Shown here: positions 1 to 5,849 of the stretch, one piece after another
Layout: the number at the start of each line of letters is the position of its first letter
Numbering within the stretch: position 1 is the stretch's first letter
Origin: Thermoflexus sp.
GTDB lineage: Bacteria; Chloroflexota; Anaerolineae; Thermoflexales; Thermoflexaceae
Length of the DNA stretch: 7,230 nucleotides
Assembly: GCA_017743605.1 (NCBI GenBank)
Contig: JAGHYO010000107.1
Span: 1-7,230 of the forward strand
Direction: 5' to 3'
The notes under the pieces: model-generated
Seen by the model: the letters and a program-made list of their open reading frames with translations, nothing else
Database searches by the model: none
Told to the model about the DNA's origin: nothing
Translations under genes and position numbers: made by a program

Positions 1-114
1 GACCACCCGGTGGCCCCGGCGGGCCAGGGCCTTCGCCATCGGCAGCGCCCGCGCCGCCATCGTCCCCCGCGGGCGCAGGCCGAAGGGGCCGACCATCACC
101 ACGGTCCAGGACAT
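1..114 (-). CDS. Glycosyltransferase (GT4-like), N-terminal fragment
   Basis: Partial gene; only the first 38 codons are inside the window and it continues past the left edge. It starts at the ATG at 114, with an AGGGGAG Shine-Dalgarno four bases upstream. The peptide opens with a hydrophobic beta strand (MSWTVVMVGPFGLRPRGTM) and continues into a basic helix ending in RGHRVV. A first strand, a GPF/GLRPRGTM glycine-rich loop and a helix ending in a 'RGH.V' turn is the usual N-terminus of GT-B glycosyltransferases of the GT4 type, which move sugars from nucleotide donors onto cell-surface glycans or lipids. It lies 29 nt after the glmS stop on the same strand, so the two are probably co-transcribed. 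GlmS would supply amino-sugar precursor for surface glycan synthesis. The family call rests on this short N-terminus only; donor, acceptor and exact family are unknown. Confidence 0.6.
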   Translation of the reverse strand, partial: MSWTVVMVGPFGLRPRGTMAARALPMAKALARRGHRVV

Positions 115-143
115 CTGCTCCCCTGACCTCGTCCCCAGCGGAT

Positions 144-1988
144 TCATTCCACCGTAACGCTTTTGGCCAGGTTGCGGGGCTGATCCACATCGCATCCGCG
201 CAGCACCGCGATATGGTAGGCCAGCAATTGCAACGGCACCACCGCCACCACCGGCTGAAGCCAGCGGGGAGCATGCGGCACCGAGAGGACCACATCGGCG
301 CGTGCGGATGCCGCCCGGTCGCCGTCGGTGACCAGAGCGATCACCTGCCCCCGGCGGGCCCGCACCTGCTCCATCTGGCTGAGCATCTTCTCATAAGTCA
401 CGGGGTCCTGCAACGCCAGGGCCACTGTGGGCATCCGCTCATCGATCAGGGCGATGGGCCCGTGCTTCATCTCCCCCGCCGGATACCCCTCCGCGTGGAT
501 GTAGCTGAGCTCCTTCAGCTTGAGCGCCCCCTCCAGGGCGATGGGGTAAAGCAACCCTCGCCCCAGGTAGAGGAAGTCCTCATAGCGGTAAAAGGCCCGG
601 GCGACCTCCACCACCTCGGCCTCCCGGTCCAGGACCCGGCCCAGGAGGTCGGGCAGGCGGGCCAGCTCGCGGACGTGCTCGCGAAGCTCCTCCGGGCTCA
701 GGGTCCCCCGCAGCTCGGCCAGCCGCAGGGCCAGCAGCAGCTCGTCCACGATGGAGGTCGTGAAGGCTTTGGAGGAAGCCACCCCGATCTCGGGGCCGGC
801 GTGCATCAGGATGCAGGCATCCGCCATGCGGTGGGCCTGGGAGCCGATGACGTTGACGATGCTCCACAACCGCGCGCCCCCCTCCCGCGCTCGCTCCATC
901 GCCGCCAGAGTGTCCACGGTCTCCCCGCTCTGGGAGATGGCCAGCACCACCGTGTCCGCGTCCAGCACGGGGTCGCGATAGCGGAACTCGCTGCCGTAAT
1001 CGACCTCGGTGGGGATGCGGGCCAGGGATTCAAAGTAGAACTTGCCCACCAGCCCGGCATAATAGGAAGTGCCGCAGGCCACGATCACGATGCGGGAGAT
1101 GCGCCGCGCCGCCTCGGGGCTCAGCGGGACCTCCTCCAGCGTCACCCGGCCGCGCTCGAAATCCACCCGTCCCCGCAGCGTATCCGTGACGGCCCGGGGC
1201 TGCTCGTGGATTTCCTTATGCATAAAGTGCCGGTAAGGCCCCTTTGCCGCTGCCACGGGATCCCAAGGGATCGTCTGCACCGGCAGGTGCACCGGCTCCC
1301 CCTCCAAAGTCCACACCCGGACGTCGTCCCGGCGCACCACGGCCATCTGGCGGCTCTCCAGGAAGAGCATGCGGCGGGTGTGCTCCAGGATGGCCGGGAT
1401 GTCCGAGGCGACGAACATCTCCCCCTCTCCCAGGCCGATCACCACCCCTCCGGCGTTGCCGATGCGGACGGCGATGAGGCGATCGGGGTGGTCGGCGGAG
1501 AGGACGACGATGGCATGGGCGCCCTGCAGAGCCTGGAAGGCGCGGCGGGCGGCGGTCTCCAGGTCGGCCCCGGCGCGGAGATGCGCCTCGATGAGATGGG
1601 CGATGACCTCGGTGTCCGTCTCCGAGGTGAAGAGATGGCCCTCCGCCTGGAGGGCCTGGCGCAGCTCGAGGAAGTTCTCCACGATCCCGTTGTGGATCAC
1701 GGCGATGCGCCCCGTGCAGTCTCGATGCGGGTGGGCATTGTGATCCATGGGGGCCCCGTGGGTCGCCCAGCGGGTGTGGCCCATCCCGATGAACCCGGAG
1801 GCCGGCTCCGCCTCCAGCAGATCCATCAGCTGGCGGATCTTCCCCGCGCGCCGCCGGACCTCCAGCCGGCCGTCCTGGACCACCACCAGCCCGGCGGAGT
1901 CGTAGCCCCGGTATTCCAGCCGTCTCAGGCCCTCGATCAGGATGGGCACCGCATCCCGGTGCCCGACGTATCCGACAATGCCGCACAT
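144..1988 (-). CDS. glmS: Glutamine--fructose-6-phosphate aminotransferase (isomerizing)
   Basis: Makes glucosamine-6-phosphate from fructose-6-phosphate and glutamine, the first committed step to UDP-GlcNAc for peptidoglycan and surface glycans; cytosolic. The product is 614 residues (E. coli GlmS is about 609) and appears intact. Met1 is followed by Cys2 (MCGIVGYVG), the N-terminal nucleophile of the class II glutaminase domain. That domain also shows GHTRWATHG (70-78), HNGIVEN (99-105) and TDTE (124-127). The two SIS domains follow, with ACGTSYYAG (304-312), SQSGETVDT (352-360), KLKE (490-493), the catalytic-type His509 in MKHGP, and the C-terminal NLAKSVTVE with the Schiff-base Lys609. 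The start at 1988 is set by the mandatory MCG terminus and by GGGAGG five bases upstream. A longer in-frame ORF would translate part of the ribozyme and bury Cys2, so it is wrong. Regulation is through the glmS ribozyme in the leader. Confidence 0.97.
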   Translation of the reverse strand: MCGIVGYVGHRDAVPILIEGLRRLEYRGYDSAGLVVVQDGRLEVRRRAGKIRQLMDLLEAEPASGFIGMGHTRWATHGAPMDHNAHPHRDCTGRIAVIHNGIVENFLELRQALQAEGHLFTSETDTEVIAHLIEAHLRAGADLETAARRAFQALQGAHAIVVLSADHPDRLIAVRIGNAGGVVIGLGEGEMFVASDIPAILEHTRRMLFLESRQMAVVRRDDVRVWTLEGEPVHLPVQTIPWDPVAAAKGPYRHFMHKEIHEQPRAVTDTLRGRVDFERGRVTLEEVPLSPEAARRISRIVIVACGTSYYAGLVGKFYFESLARIPTEVDYGSEFRYRDPVLDADTVVLAISQSGETVDTLAAMERAREGGARLWSIVNVIGSQAHRMADACILMHAGPEIGVASSKAFTTSIVDELLLALRLAELRGTLSPEELREHVRELARLPDLLGRVLDREAEVVEVARAFYRYEDFLYLGRGLLYPIALEGALKLKELSYIHAEGYPAGEMKHGPIALIDERMPTVALALQDPVTYEKMLSQMEQVRARRGQVIALVTDGDRAASARADVVLSVPHAPRWLQPVVAVVPLQLLAYHIAVLRGCDVDQPRNLAKSVTVE

Positions 1989-1993
1989 GGCAG

Positions 1994-1999
1994 CCTCCC
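1994..1999 (-). promoter_or_regulatory. glmS Shine-Dalgarno
   Basis: GGGAGG on the minus strand, five bases before the glmS ATG. It decides the MCGIVGYVG start over the upstream in-frame extension. Confidence 0.85.
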
Positions 2000-2035
2000 G
2001 AAATGAAGGGGGAATTTTCCGGAAGACCATCCTTC

Positions 2036-2068
2036 GCCCTTCCCGGGCCAGCGTCCGGCCGGGAGGGC
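2036..2068 (-). other. G+C-rich bulged hairpin between ribozyme and glmS
   Basis: The leader RNA here can form a stem of about 10 bp: GCCCTCCCGG pairs with CCGGGAAGGGC with a single A bulge and a loop of roughly a dozen bases. It lies after ribozyme stem P4 and before the glmS Shine-Dalgarno. No U tract follows, so it is unlikely to be an intrinsic terminator. It may shield or stabilise the cleaved mRNA 5' end, or be incidental pairing in G+C-rich RNA. Confidence 0.4.
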
Positions 2069-2096
2069 CTGTCAGGAGGATCGATTGAGGGCCGCT

Positions 2097-2295
2097 GCCG
2101 GCCGTTTTGTCCCGCCGGTTGCCCGGCGGTTTTGTCGGCCGGCTTCTGGAGGGGGGAAGCAGGGGTCGCGGCCGGACCCCTGACGGCATCCGCCGAAGCC
2201 TCGATTTTCCCCGGCTCAGAAGCCGGGTTAGCCCCGCCGGAGCGGGGAACCGCCTCCCTCGTCACCCGCGGGAGATCTCCCACGGGCCAGGCGCT
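2097..2295 (-). ncRNA. glmS ribozyme (GlcN6P-dependent self-cleaving riboswitch), expanded core
   Basis: Self-cleaving RNA in the glmS leader that uses glucosamine-6-phosphate as cofactor; cleavage lowers glmS mRNA. The cleavage site is A/GCGCC, between 2295 (A-1) and 2294 (G+1). P1 is a near-perfect hairpin at 2286-2265. The conserved GACGAGG is at 2263-2257; its first G matches the proposed general-base guanine (G40 in Thermoanaerobacter numbering). P2 can form between GGCGG (2254-2250) and CCGUC (2186-2182). The signature AUCGA...UCGGCGGAUGCC lies within 2205-2187. P3 is a 7-bp hairpin (2181-2161). P4 is 8 bp (2143-2136 with 2104-2097), followed by A-rich internal loops and a 7-bp P4.1 (2129-2123 with 2118-2112) capped by a GCAA tetraloop, the family's standard architecture. 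Two additional perfect hairpins (2247-2232 and 2227-2210) are inserted between the P2 5' strand and AUCGA. Position directly ahead of glmS, strand and order of elements all agree. Confidence 0.93.
2210..2247 (-). ncRNA. Tandem hairpin insertion inside the glmS ribozyme core
   Basis: Two adjacent perfect stem-loops lie within the ribozyme: 6 bp with a UCCG loop (2247-2232) and 7 bp with a UCUG loop (2227-2210), separated by CUAA-like bases. In the compact Thermoanaerobacter and Bacillus ribozymes only a few nucleotides join the P2 5' strand to AUCGA, so this is an insertion of about 38 nt. Extra core stems have been described for Deinococcus-Thermus glmS ribozymes. An alternative pairing of UUCCCC with GGGGAA across the insertion is also possible. 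Confidence 0.8.
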
Positions 2296-2324
2296 GGCTT
2301 CCCCCCGGATCCCCGCCTGACCAT
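2262..2324 (-). CDS. Possible leader ORF (20 aa) overlapping the ribozyme cleavage site
   Basis: A short ORF starts at ATG 2324 with a consensus AGGAGG (2336-2331) six bases upstream, a better Shine-Dalgarno than most in the window. It encodes about 20 residues rich in Gly, Arg and Pro. It reads through the ribozyme cleavage site and P1 and stops at the UGA that overlaps the conserved GACGAGG block. No homology is recognisable. A translating ribosome would disrupt P1 and the cleavage site, so it could couple translation to ribozyme folding. Equally, a purine-rich stretch followed by ATG may occur by chance. Confidence 0.3.
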   Translation of the reverse strand: MVRRGSGGKPAPGPWEISRG

Positions 2325-2359
2325 TACGAACCTCCTGAAGACTTGCAGGTTGTCCTGCG

Positions 2360-2388
2360 ATTTTAGAACACGCCCCCGATCAACCGAA
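2360..2388 (-). promoter_or_regulatory. Weak candidate promoter for the ribozyme-glmS transcript
   Basis: On the minus strand a TAAAAT -10-like hexamer (2365-2360) is 17 bases from a poor -35-like TTCGGT (2388-2383) that overlaps the end of the upstream gene. Transcription would begin near 2353, about 58 nt before the ribozyme cleavage site. The -35 is weak, and read-through from the upstream operon is also possible because no terminator is evident. Confidence 0.3.
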
Positions 2389-2985
2389 GGCTGCGTGCAA
2401 AGCACAAAGGGCCGCGCGCAAGTCTTCCCAGAACCTCTGGAAGGATCGATCCATCCTCTCCGGCCTCAACACCTCCGCGATCGCCTCGCCGTATTCCGCG
2501 CCGCCCAGGATCGGCTCCACCCCCGCCGCACGGATCGCATCGCGCAGCGCATTTTTATACCGATCGCGCTCACATTTGTAACGGAGAGGGCGTGGGCGAG
2601 CCCCTGGCACCACCCGAGGAAGCGCTTCGGCGTCCTCCAGATACCAGCGCTCGATGTGAGGATCCGGAACTGCACAAACCAAGCAGAAAAAACGTGGCTC
2701 GATCCGAACCGCTTCCTCCTCCAGCTGACGACGGACTTGCGCAGCGCCTCTGCAATCCCCATCCACTACAACAACCAGCACATCCGGTTGTGGCACCCAC
2801 CCTTTCCGAATCTCTCTGAGGAATTGTCGCCACTCGCTCCAGACCTTGCTTCCATGAGTTGCGTTCCGAACATCCTCTTCGATCTCCACCCCGCACTCCC
2901 GAGCAACCCTCTTCGTCAGGCTTCGCACAAAGCGCTCATGAGCGATATCCTCAAAGAAATATACCACCCGAAGAACCCGACTCAT
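2380..2985 (-). CDS. TOPRIM-like (DUF4276-type) protein, putative nuclease partner of the ATPase
   Basis: A 201-residue soluble protein with no signal peptide or membrane segment. It begins with a hydrophobic strand leading into FFEDIAHERF, where Glu12 (or Glu17) fits the conserved acidic residue of a TOPRIM fold. A strong strand (DVLVVVVDGDCRG, 68-80) then carries a DxD motif at Asp75/Asp77, as in TOPRIM metal sites. VPDPHIERWYLEDAEAL (106-122) and a Lys-rich segment (K137, K144) resemble DUF4276 proteins. Such proteins are usually encoded beside OLD/SMC-like ATPases, as here: the ATG overlaps the ATPase stop by four bases (ATGA), so translation is probably coupled, with GGAG seven bases upstream. 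Metal-dependent nucleic-acid cleavage under ATPase control, perhaps against phage, is the inferred role. Sampled G+C is lower than in the flanking genes. The fold call is from motif reading only. Confidence 0.72.
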   Translation of the reverse strand: MSRVLRVVYFFEDIAHERFVRSLTKRVARECGVEIEEDVRNATHGSKVWSEWRQFLREIRKGWVPQPDVLVVVVDGDCRGAAQVRRQLEEEAVRIEPRFFCLVCAVPDPHIERWYLEDAEALPRVVPGARPRPLRYKCERDRYKNALRDAIRAAGVEPILGGAEYGEAIAEVLRPERMDRSFQRFWEDLRAALCALHAAFG

Positions 2986-4274
2986 CCCCAGTCTCCACGC
3001 AAGATGCGCTGCGAGATCGAGGGCTCCTCCTCCTCCAGCGCCTCGCCCACAGCCGGACGGCGAAAGAGGCCCACGGCTTCCGTGAGCTCCTTAAACGAGC
3101 TGCTTCCGTCCCTCCGGACACATCGAATGAGAAGAGCTTCATCGCCCAGATAATCCGGAAGAAGCGGGGAATGCGTGTTGATGAGAACCTGCCTGCGTCG
3201 AGAGGCCTCCCGCAGCAGGTCTGCGATGATCTTTAACCGCCGGGGATGGACTCCGTTTTCTGGCTCCTCGAGGCCGATGACAGCAGCCGGATTGGAGGGG
3301 CTCAGGATCGCAATGAGCCCCAGCAGTCGCAGCGTGCCTTCAGAGATCAAGCGAGCGGAGAAATCCACTCCTCCCTCCCGGATCTTCAAACGGACTTTCC
3401 CCTCATCGGTTAGCTCGGTCGAAAATCCCTCCACCGAAGGAACCAGGGCCCGCAGGACGCGCTGCAGGTTGTCAAACTGAAGCGGATCCCGGCGCTGGAG
3501 CGTGTAATAAAAGGCGGCGAGATCCCCTCCGGATGGGGTGAGAACCTCCACTTCTTTCACCGGGCTCTCCTCCCGCATCTGACGGGGCTCAAAATAATAG
3601 AACTGCCAGCTGGCCAATTCTTCGCGAAAGGCCACCAAGTGGGGATAATGAGGCGGATAAACCGGAAGGGAGACAATCGTGTGATTCAACCCGATCTCAT
3701 ATTCCATCGGACGGGCCTGACCCTCCATCCGCAGCCGCAAACGGTTTCCTATCCGCTCCAGAAAGGGACGGCGACGCTCATCGGGGCGCAACTCCCCGCC
3801 AACTTCGGTCAAGGCCCGGAGGGATTCATCCTGAACGCGCAGGACCCCGGTCTTGGGGTGGATCGCCACTGTCAGGCGATAGCGCAGAAGACGCTCCGTG
3901 ATCCGACGAGAGGATTTGGCCGGACGCAACTCCCCATTGCCGCCTCGATAGATGTCCATCAACTGCTCCGCACGCCGGATCGCTGTATCGCTCAGCTCTA
4001 CATCAACTTCCATAGTGAACTCCACATGATCCCGGCGCAACAGGCCTGCAAGCCCCTCCTCGCCGTAATAGAAAGCCTCCAGCGGATCCCCTCGGTGCTC
4101 CCGAAAGGCATCCGCCAGAGAGGGCCGGGTCGCCATCCGGCTGAGCAGCCCGAGGGCATCGAACAGGTTGCTCTTGCCGCCGGCGTTGGGCCCCATGATC
4201 AGCGTGAGCGGACGGAGGGCCAGCTCCACGCCCCGAAGAGACTTATACCCATCGATCCGAATCCGCCGGATCAT
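2982..4274 (-). CDS. AAA ATPase of the OLD/SMC-like (AAA_21/AAA_15) class
   Basis: A 430-residue predicted ATPase with an ABC-type split nucleotide-binding fold and no membrane segments. Residues 1-25 (IRIDGYKSLRGVELAL) form the characteristic N-terminal strand of recombination-type ATPases. Walker A is GPNAGGKS (28-35), the signature-like motif is SEGTLRLL (311-318), Walker B is AVIGLEEPE (331-339) with catalytic-type Glu337, and the H-loop is INTHSP (365-370). The middle (about 60-300) is variable, as usual for these proteins. An upstream in-frame ATG would add 13 residues; I chose the ATG at 4274 because AGGAG lies six bases before it and the protein then begins at the conserved strand. 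It overlaps the downstream TOPRIM-like gene by 4 nt. ATPase-TOPRIM pairs such as PARIS and RloAB act in phage defence; a role here is inferred. COG4637-like is my best family guess. Confidence 0.9.
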   Translation of the reverse strand: MIRRIRIDGYKSLRGVELALRPLTLIMGPNAGGKSNLFDALGLLSRMATRPSLADAFREHRGDPLEAFYYGEEGLAGLLRRDHVEFTMEVDVELSDTAIRRAEQLMDIYRGGNGELRPAKSSRRITERLLRYRLTVAIHPKTGVLRVQDESLRALTEVGGELRPDERRRPFLERIGNRLRLRMEGQARPMEYEIGLNHTIVSLPVYPPHYPHLVAFREELASWQFYYFEPRQMREESPVKEVEVLTPSGGDLAAFYYTLQRRDPLQFDNLQRVLRALVPSVEGFSTELTDEGKVRLKIREGGVDFSARLISEGTLRLLGLIAILSPSNPAAVIGLEEPENGVHPRRLKIIADLLREASRRRQVLINTHSPLLPDYLGDEALLIRCVRRDGSSSFKELTEAVGLFRRPAVGEALEEEEPSISQRILRGDWG

Positions 4275-4339
4275 TCCTGGCTCCTGGGCTTTCCCGGGCG
4301 CCGCTCTCGGCATCTACAGAACACCCCCGGATCTTTTCC

Positions 4340-4347
4340 ATTATAAT
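4340..4347. promoter_or_regulatory. Palindromic -10 box in the divergent intergenic region
   Basis: ATTATAAT is its own reverse complement and gives a perfect TATAAT on both strands (4342-4347 plus; 4345-4340 minus). It sits in the 124-nt gap between the divergent ATPase and glcD starts, one of the few A+T-rich spots there. Plus-strand transcription would begin about 45 nt before the glcD GTG; minus-strand transcription about 60 nt before the ATPase ATG. No good -35 is visible on either side. Confidence 0.55.
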
Positions 4348-4398
4348 CCAGGTGGAGGACATCTCCTCTTCCCCCACAGGCTTAACGGGAGGCGGGAT

Positions 4399-5849
4399 GT
4401 GAAGCGGGAAGCGGTGTTGCGAGCGCTGCGGGAAGTTTTCGGGCCCCGCGGGGTGTTGTGGGAAGCGCATCACCTCCTCCTCTACGAATACGATGCCTCC
4501 ATCGATAAGGGCCGCCCCGATTTCGTGGTCTTCCCCACCTCCACCGAGCGGGTGGTCGCCGCCGTGCGCATCGCCAACCGCTACGGGTTGCCCATCGTGG
4601 TGCGCGGCGCGGGGACCGGATTGAGCGGCGGGGCGGCGGCCGACCAGGGCGGCCTGATGATCGTGACCACCCGCATGCGGCGCATCCTGGAGATCGATCC
4701 CGTGAACCTGCGGGCCGTGGTCCAGCCCGGGGTGGTCAACCTGGCCGTCTCCCAGGCCGCCGCCGCCTACGGCCTTTACTACGCCCCGGACCCCTCCAGC
4801 CAGAAGGCATGCACCATCGGCGGCAACGTCGCTGAGAACTCCGGAGGGCCCCACTGCCTGGCCTACGGGGTGACGACCCACCACGTCCTCGGGCTGGAGG
4901 TAGTGCTCCCGGACGGGGAGGTCATCGAGGTGGGTGGCGCCGCCCTGGACTGGCCGGGCTACGATCTGACCGGGTTGATCGTCGGCTCCGAGGGAACCCT
5001 GGGGATCGTGACGAAGGCGATCCTGCGCCTGCTCCCTCAGCCGGAGGCCGTGGTCACCCTGCTGGCCGTCTTCGACACCGTGGACCAGGCCAGCGAGGCG
5101 GTCTCGGCCATCATCGCCGACGGCACCATCCCCGGGGCCATCCAGATGATGGACCGCACAGCCATCCAGGCCGTGGAGAGCGCCAAGCGCTGCGGCTACC
5201 CTACGGACGCCGGGGCGGTCCTCCTCATCGACGTGGAGGGGTTAACCGAGGGGCTGGAGGATCTGGCGCATCACATCGCCCGCATCTGCGAGCACTATGA
5301 CGCCCGGGAGGTGCGGGTGGCCACCGACCCCGTCGAGCGGGAGCGCCTGTGGTCCGGCCGCAAGGGAGCCTTCGGGGCCATGGGACGGCTGGCGCCGAGC
5401 TACTACGTGCAGGACGGCGTGGTGCCGCGGGATCAGCTGCCGCAGGTGCTGCGTCGCATCCAGGAGATCGGGCAGCGTTACGGCCTGGTTATCGCCAACG
5501 TCTTCCGCGCCGGCGACGGGAACCTCCATCCCCTCATCCTGTTTGACGAGCGGGACCCCGAGCAAACCCGCTGCGTCCTGGAGGCGGGGGCTCCCTCGCC
5601 GGCGAGCACGGCATCGGCCTGGAGAAGCGGGGCCTGATGCCGCTCCTGTTCTCCCCTGCGGATCTGGAAGCCATGGCCCGGATCAAAGCGGCCTTCAACC
5701 CCGAGAGCCGTCTCAACCCGTGCAAGATGTTCCCTTCCACCAAGATGTGCCTGGAGACGTGGAGCTGCCGCCGGGCCCGGATGGCGGAGCCCATTCGCTA
5801 CCGTGCCGGATCGCCGGAGATGCCCCCGGAGGAGGAGCTGTGGATCTGA
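4399..5849 (+). CDS. glcD: Glycolate oxidase subunit GlcD-like FAD-linked oxidase, frameshifted
   Basis: FAD-binding (PCMH/VAO-type) subunit expected to oxidise glycolate or another 2-hydroxy acid and pass electrons on with GlcE and an Fe-S subunit. The start is GTG at 4399, with GGGAGG six bases upstream (4387-4392); longer ORFs run antisense into the ATPase gene. The first 397 residues contain VRGAGTGLSGGA (68-79) for FAD pyrophosphate, CTIGGNVAENSGG (138-150), VGSEGTLGIV (195-204) and GDGNLHP (372-378). At the G run 5586-5590 the frame shifts by -1; the second frame resumes GGSLAGEHGIG and continues to the stop at 5847-5849 with NPCKMFP. About ten residues (the 'KILELCV' helix of E. coli GlcD) are missing at the same place. 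One deletion of about 31 nt, or a 30-nt deletion plus a one-base loss, would explain this. It overlaps glcE by 10 nt. The alternative is a D-lactate dehydrogenase-like enzyme. Confidence 0.85.

Larger units (their letters stand above)
2072..2338 (-). repeat. 8-bp inverted repeat flanking the glmS ribozyme
   Basis: TCAGGAGG (minus strand, 2338-2331) is perfectly complementary to CCTCCTGA (2079-2072). The arms bracket the whole ribozyme, so in the leader RNA they could form a closing clamp. The left arm contains the putative leader-ORF Shine-Dalgarno. The right arm resembles the 16S anti-Shine-Dalgarno and could alternatively pair by five bases (GGAGG) with the glmS Shine-Dalgarno. Functional meaning is inferred, not shown. 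Confidence 0.4.

Noticed and set aside
213..2006. 597-codon plus-strand ORF antisense to glmS
   Set aside because: Composition is His/Gln/Pro/Gly-rich with no domain pattern; a G+C-rich shadow of glmS, which is unambiguous on the other strand.
2036..2068. Intrinsic terminator or attenuator before glmS
   Set aside because: Strong stem but followed by purine-rich sequence rather than a U tract.
1989..2189. In-frame N-terminal extension of GlmS by 67 residues
   Set aside because: It would translate the 3' part of the ribozyme (P3-proximal, P4), remove the required N-terminal Cys2, and ignore the GGGAGG in front of MCGIVGYVG.
2345..2358. Short hairpin (GCAGG/CCTGC, 4-base loop) as a terminator after the TOPRIM-like gene
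   Set aside because: Stem is only 5 bp and on the minus strand no U tract follows; the T-rich stretch lies on the wrong side for that operon.
2107..3153. 348-codon plus-strand ORF
   Set aside because: Runs antisense through the ribozyme and the TOPRIM-like gene; low-complexity Pro/Ser/Arg composition and no credible start context.
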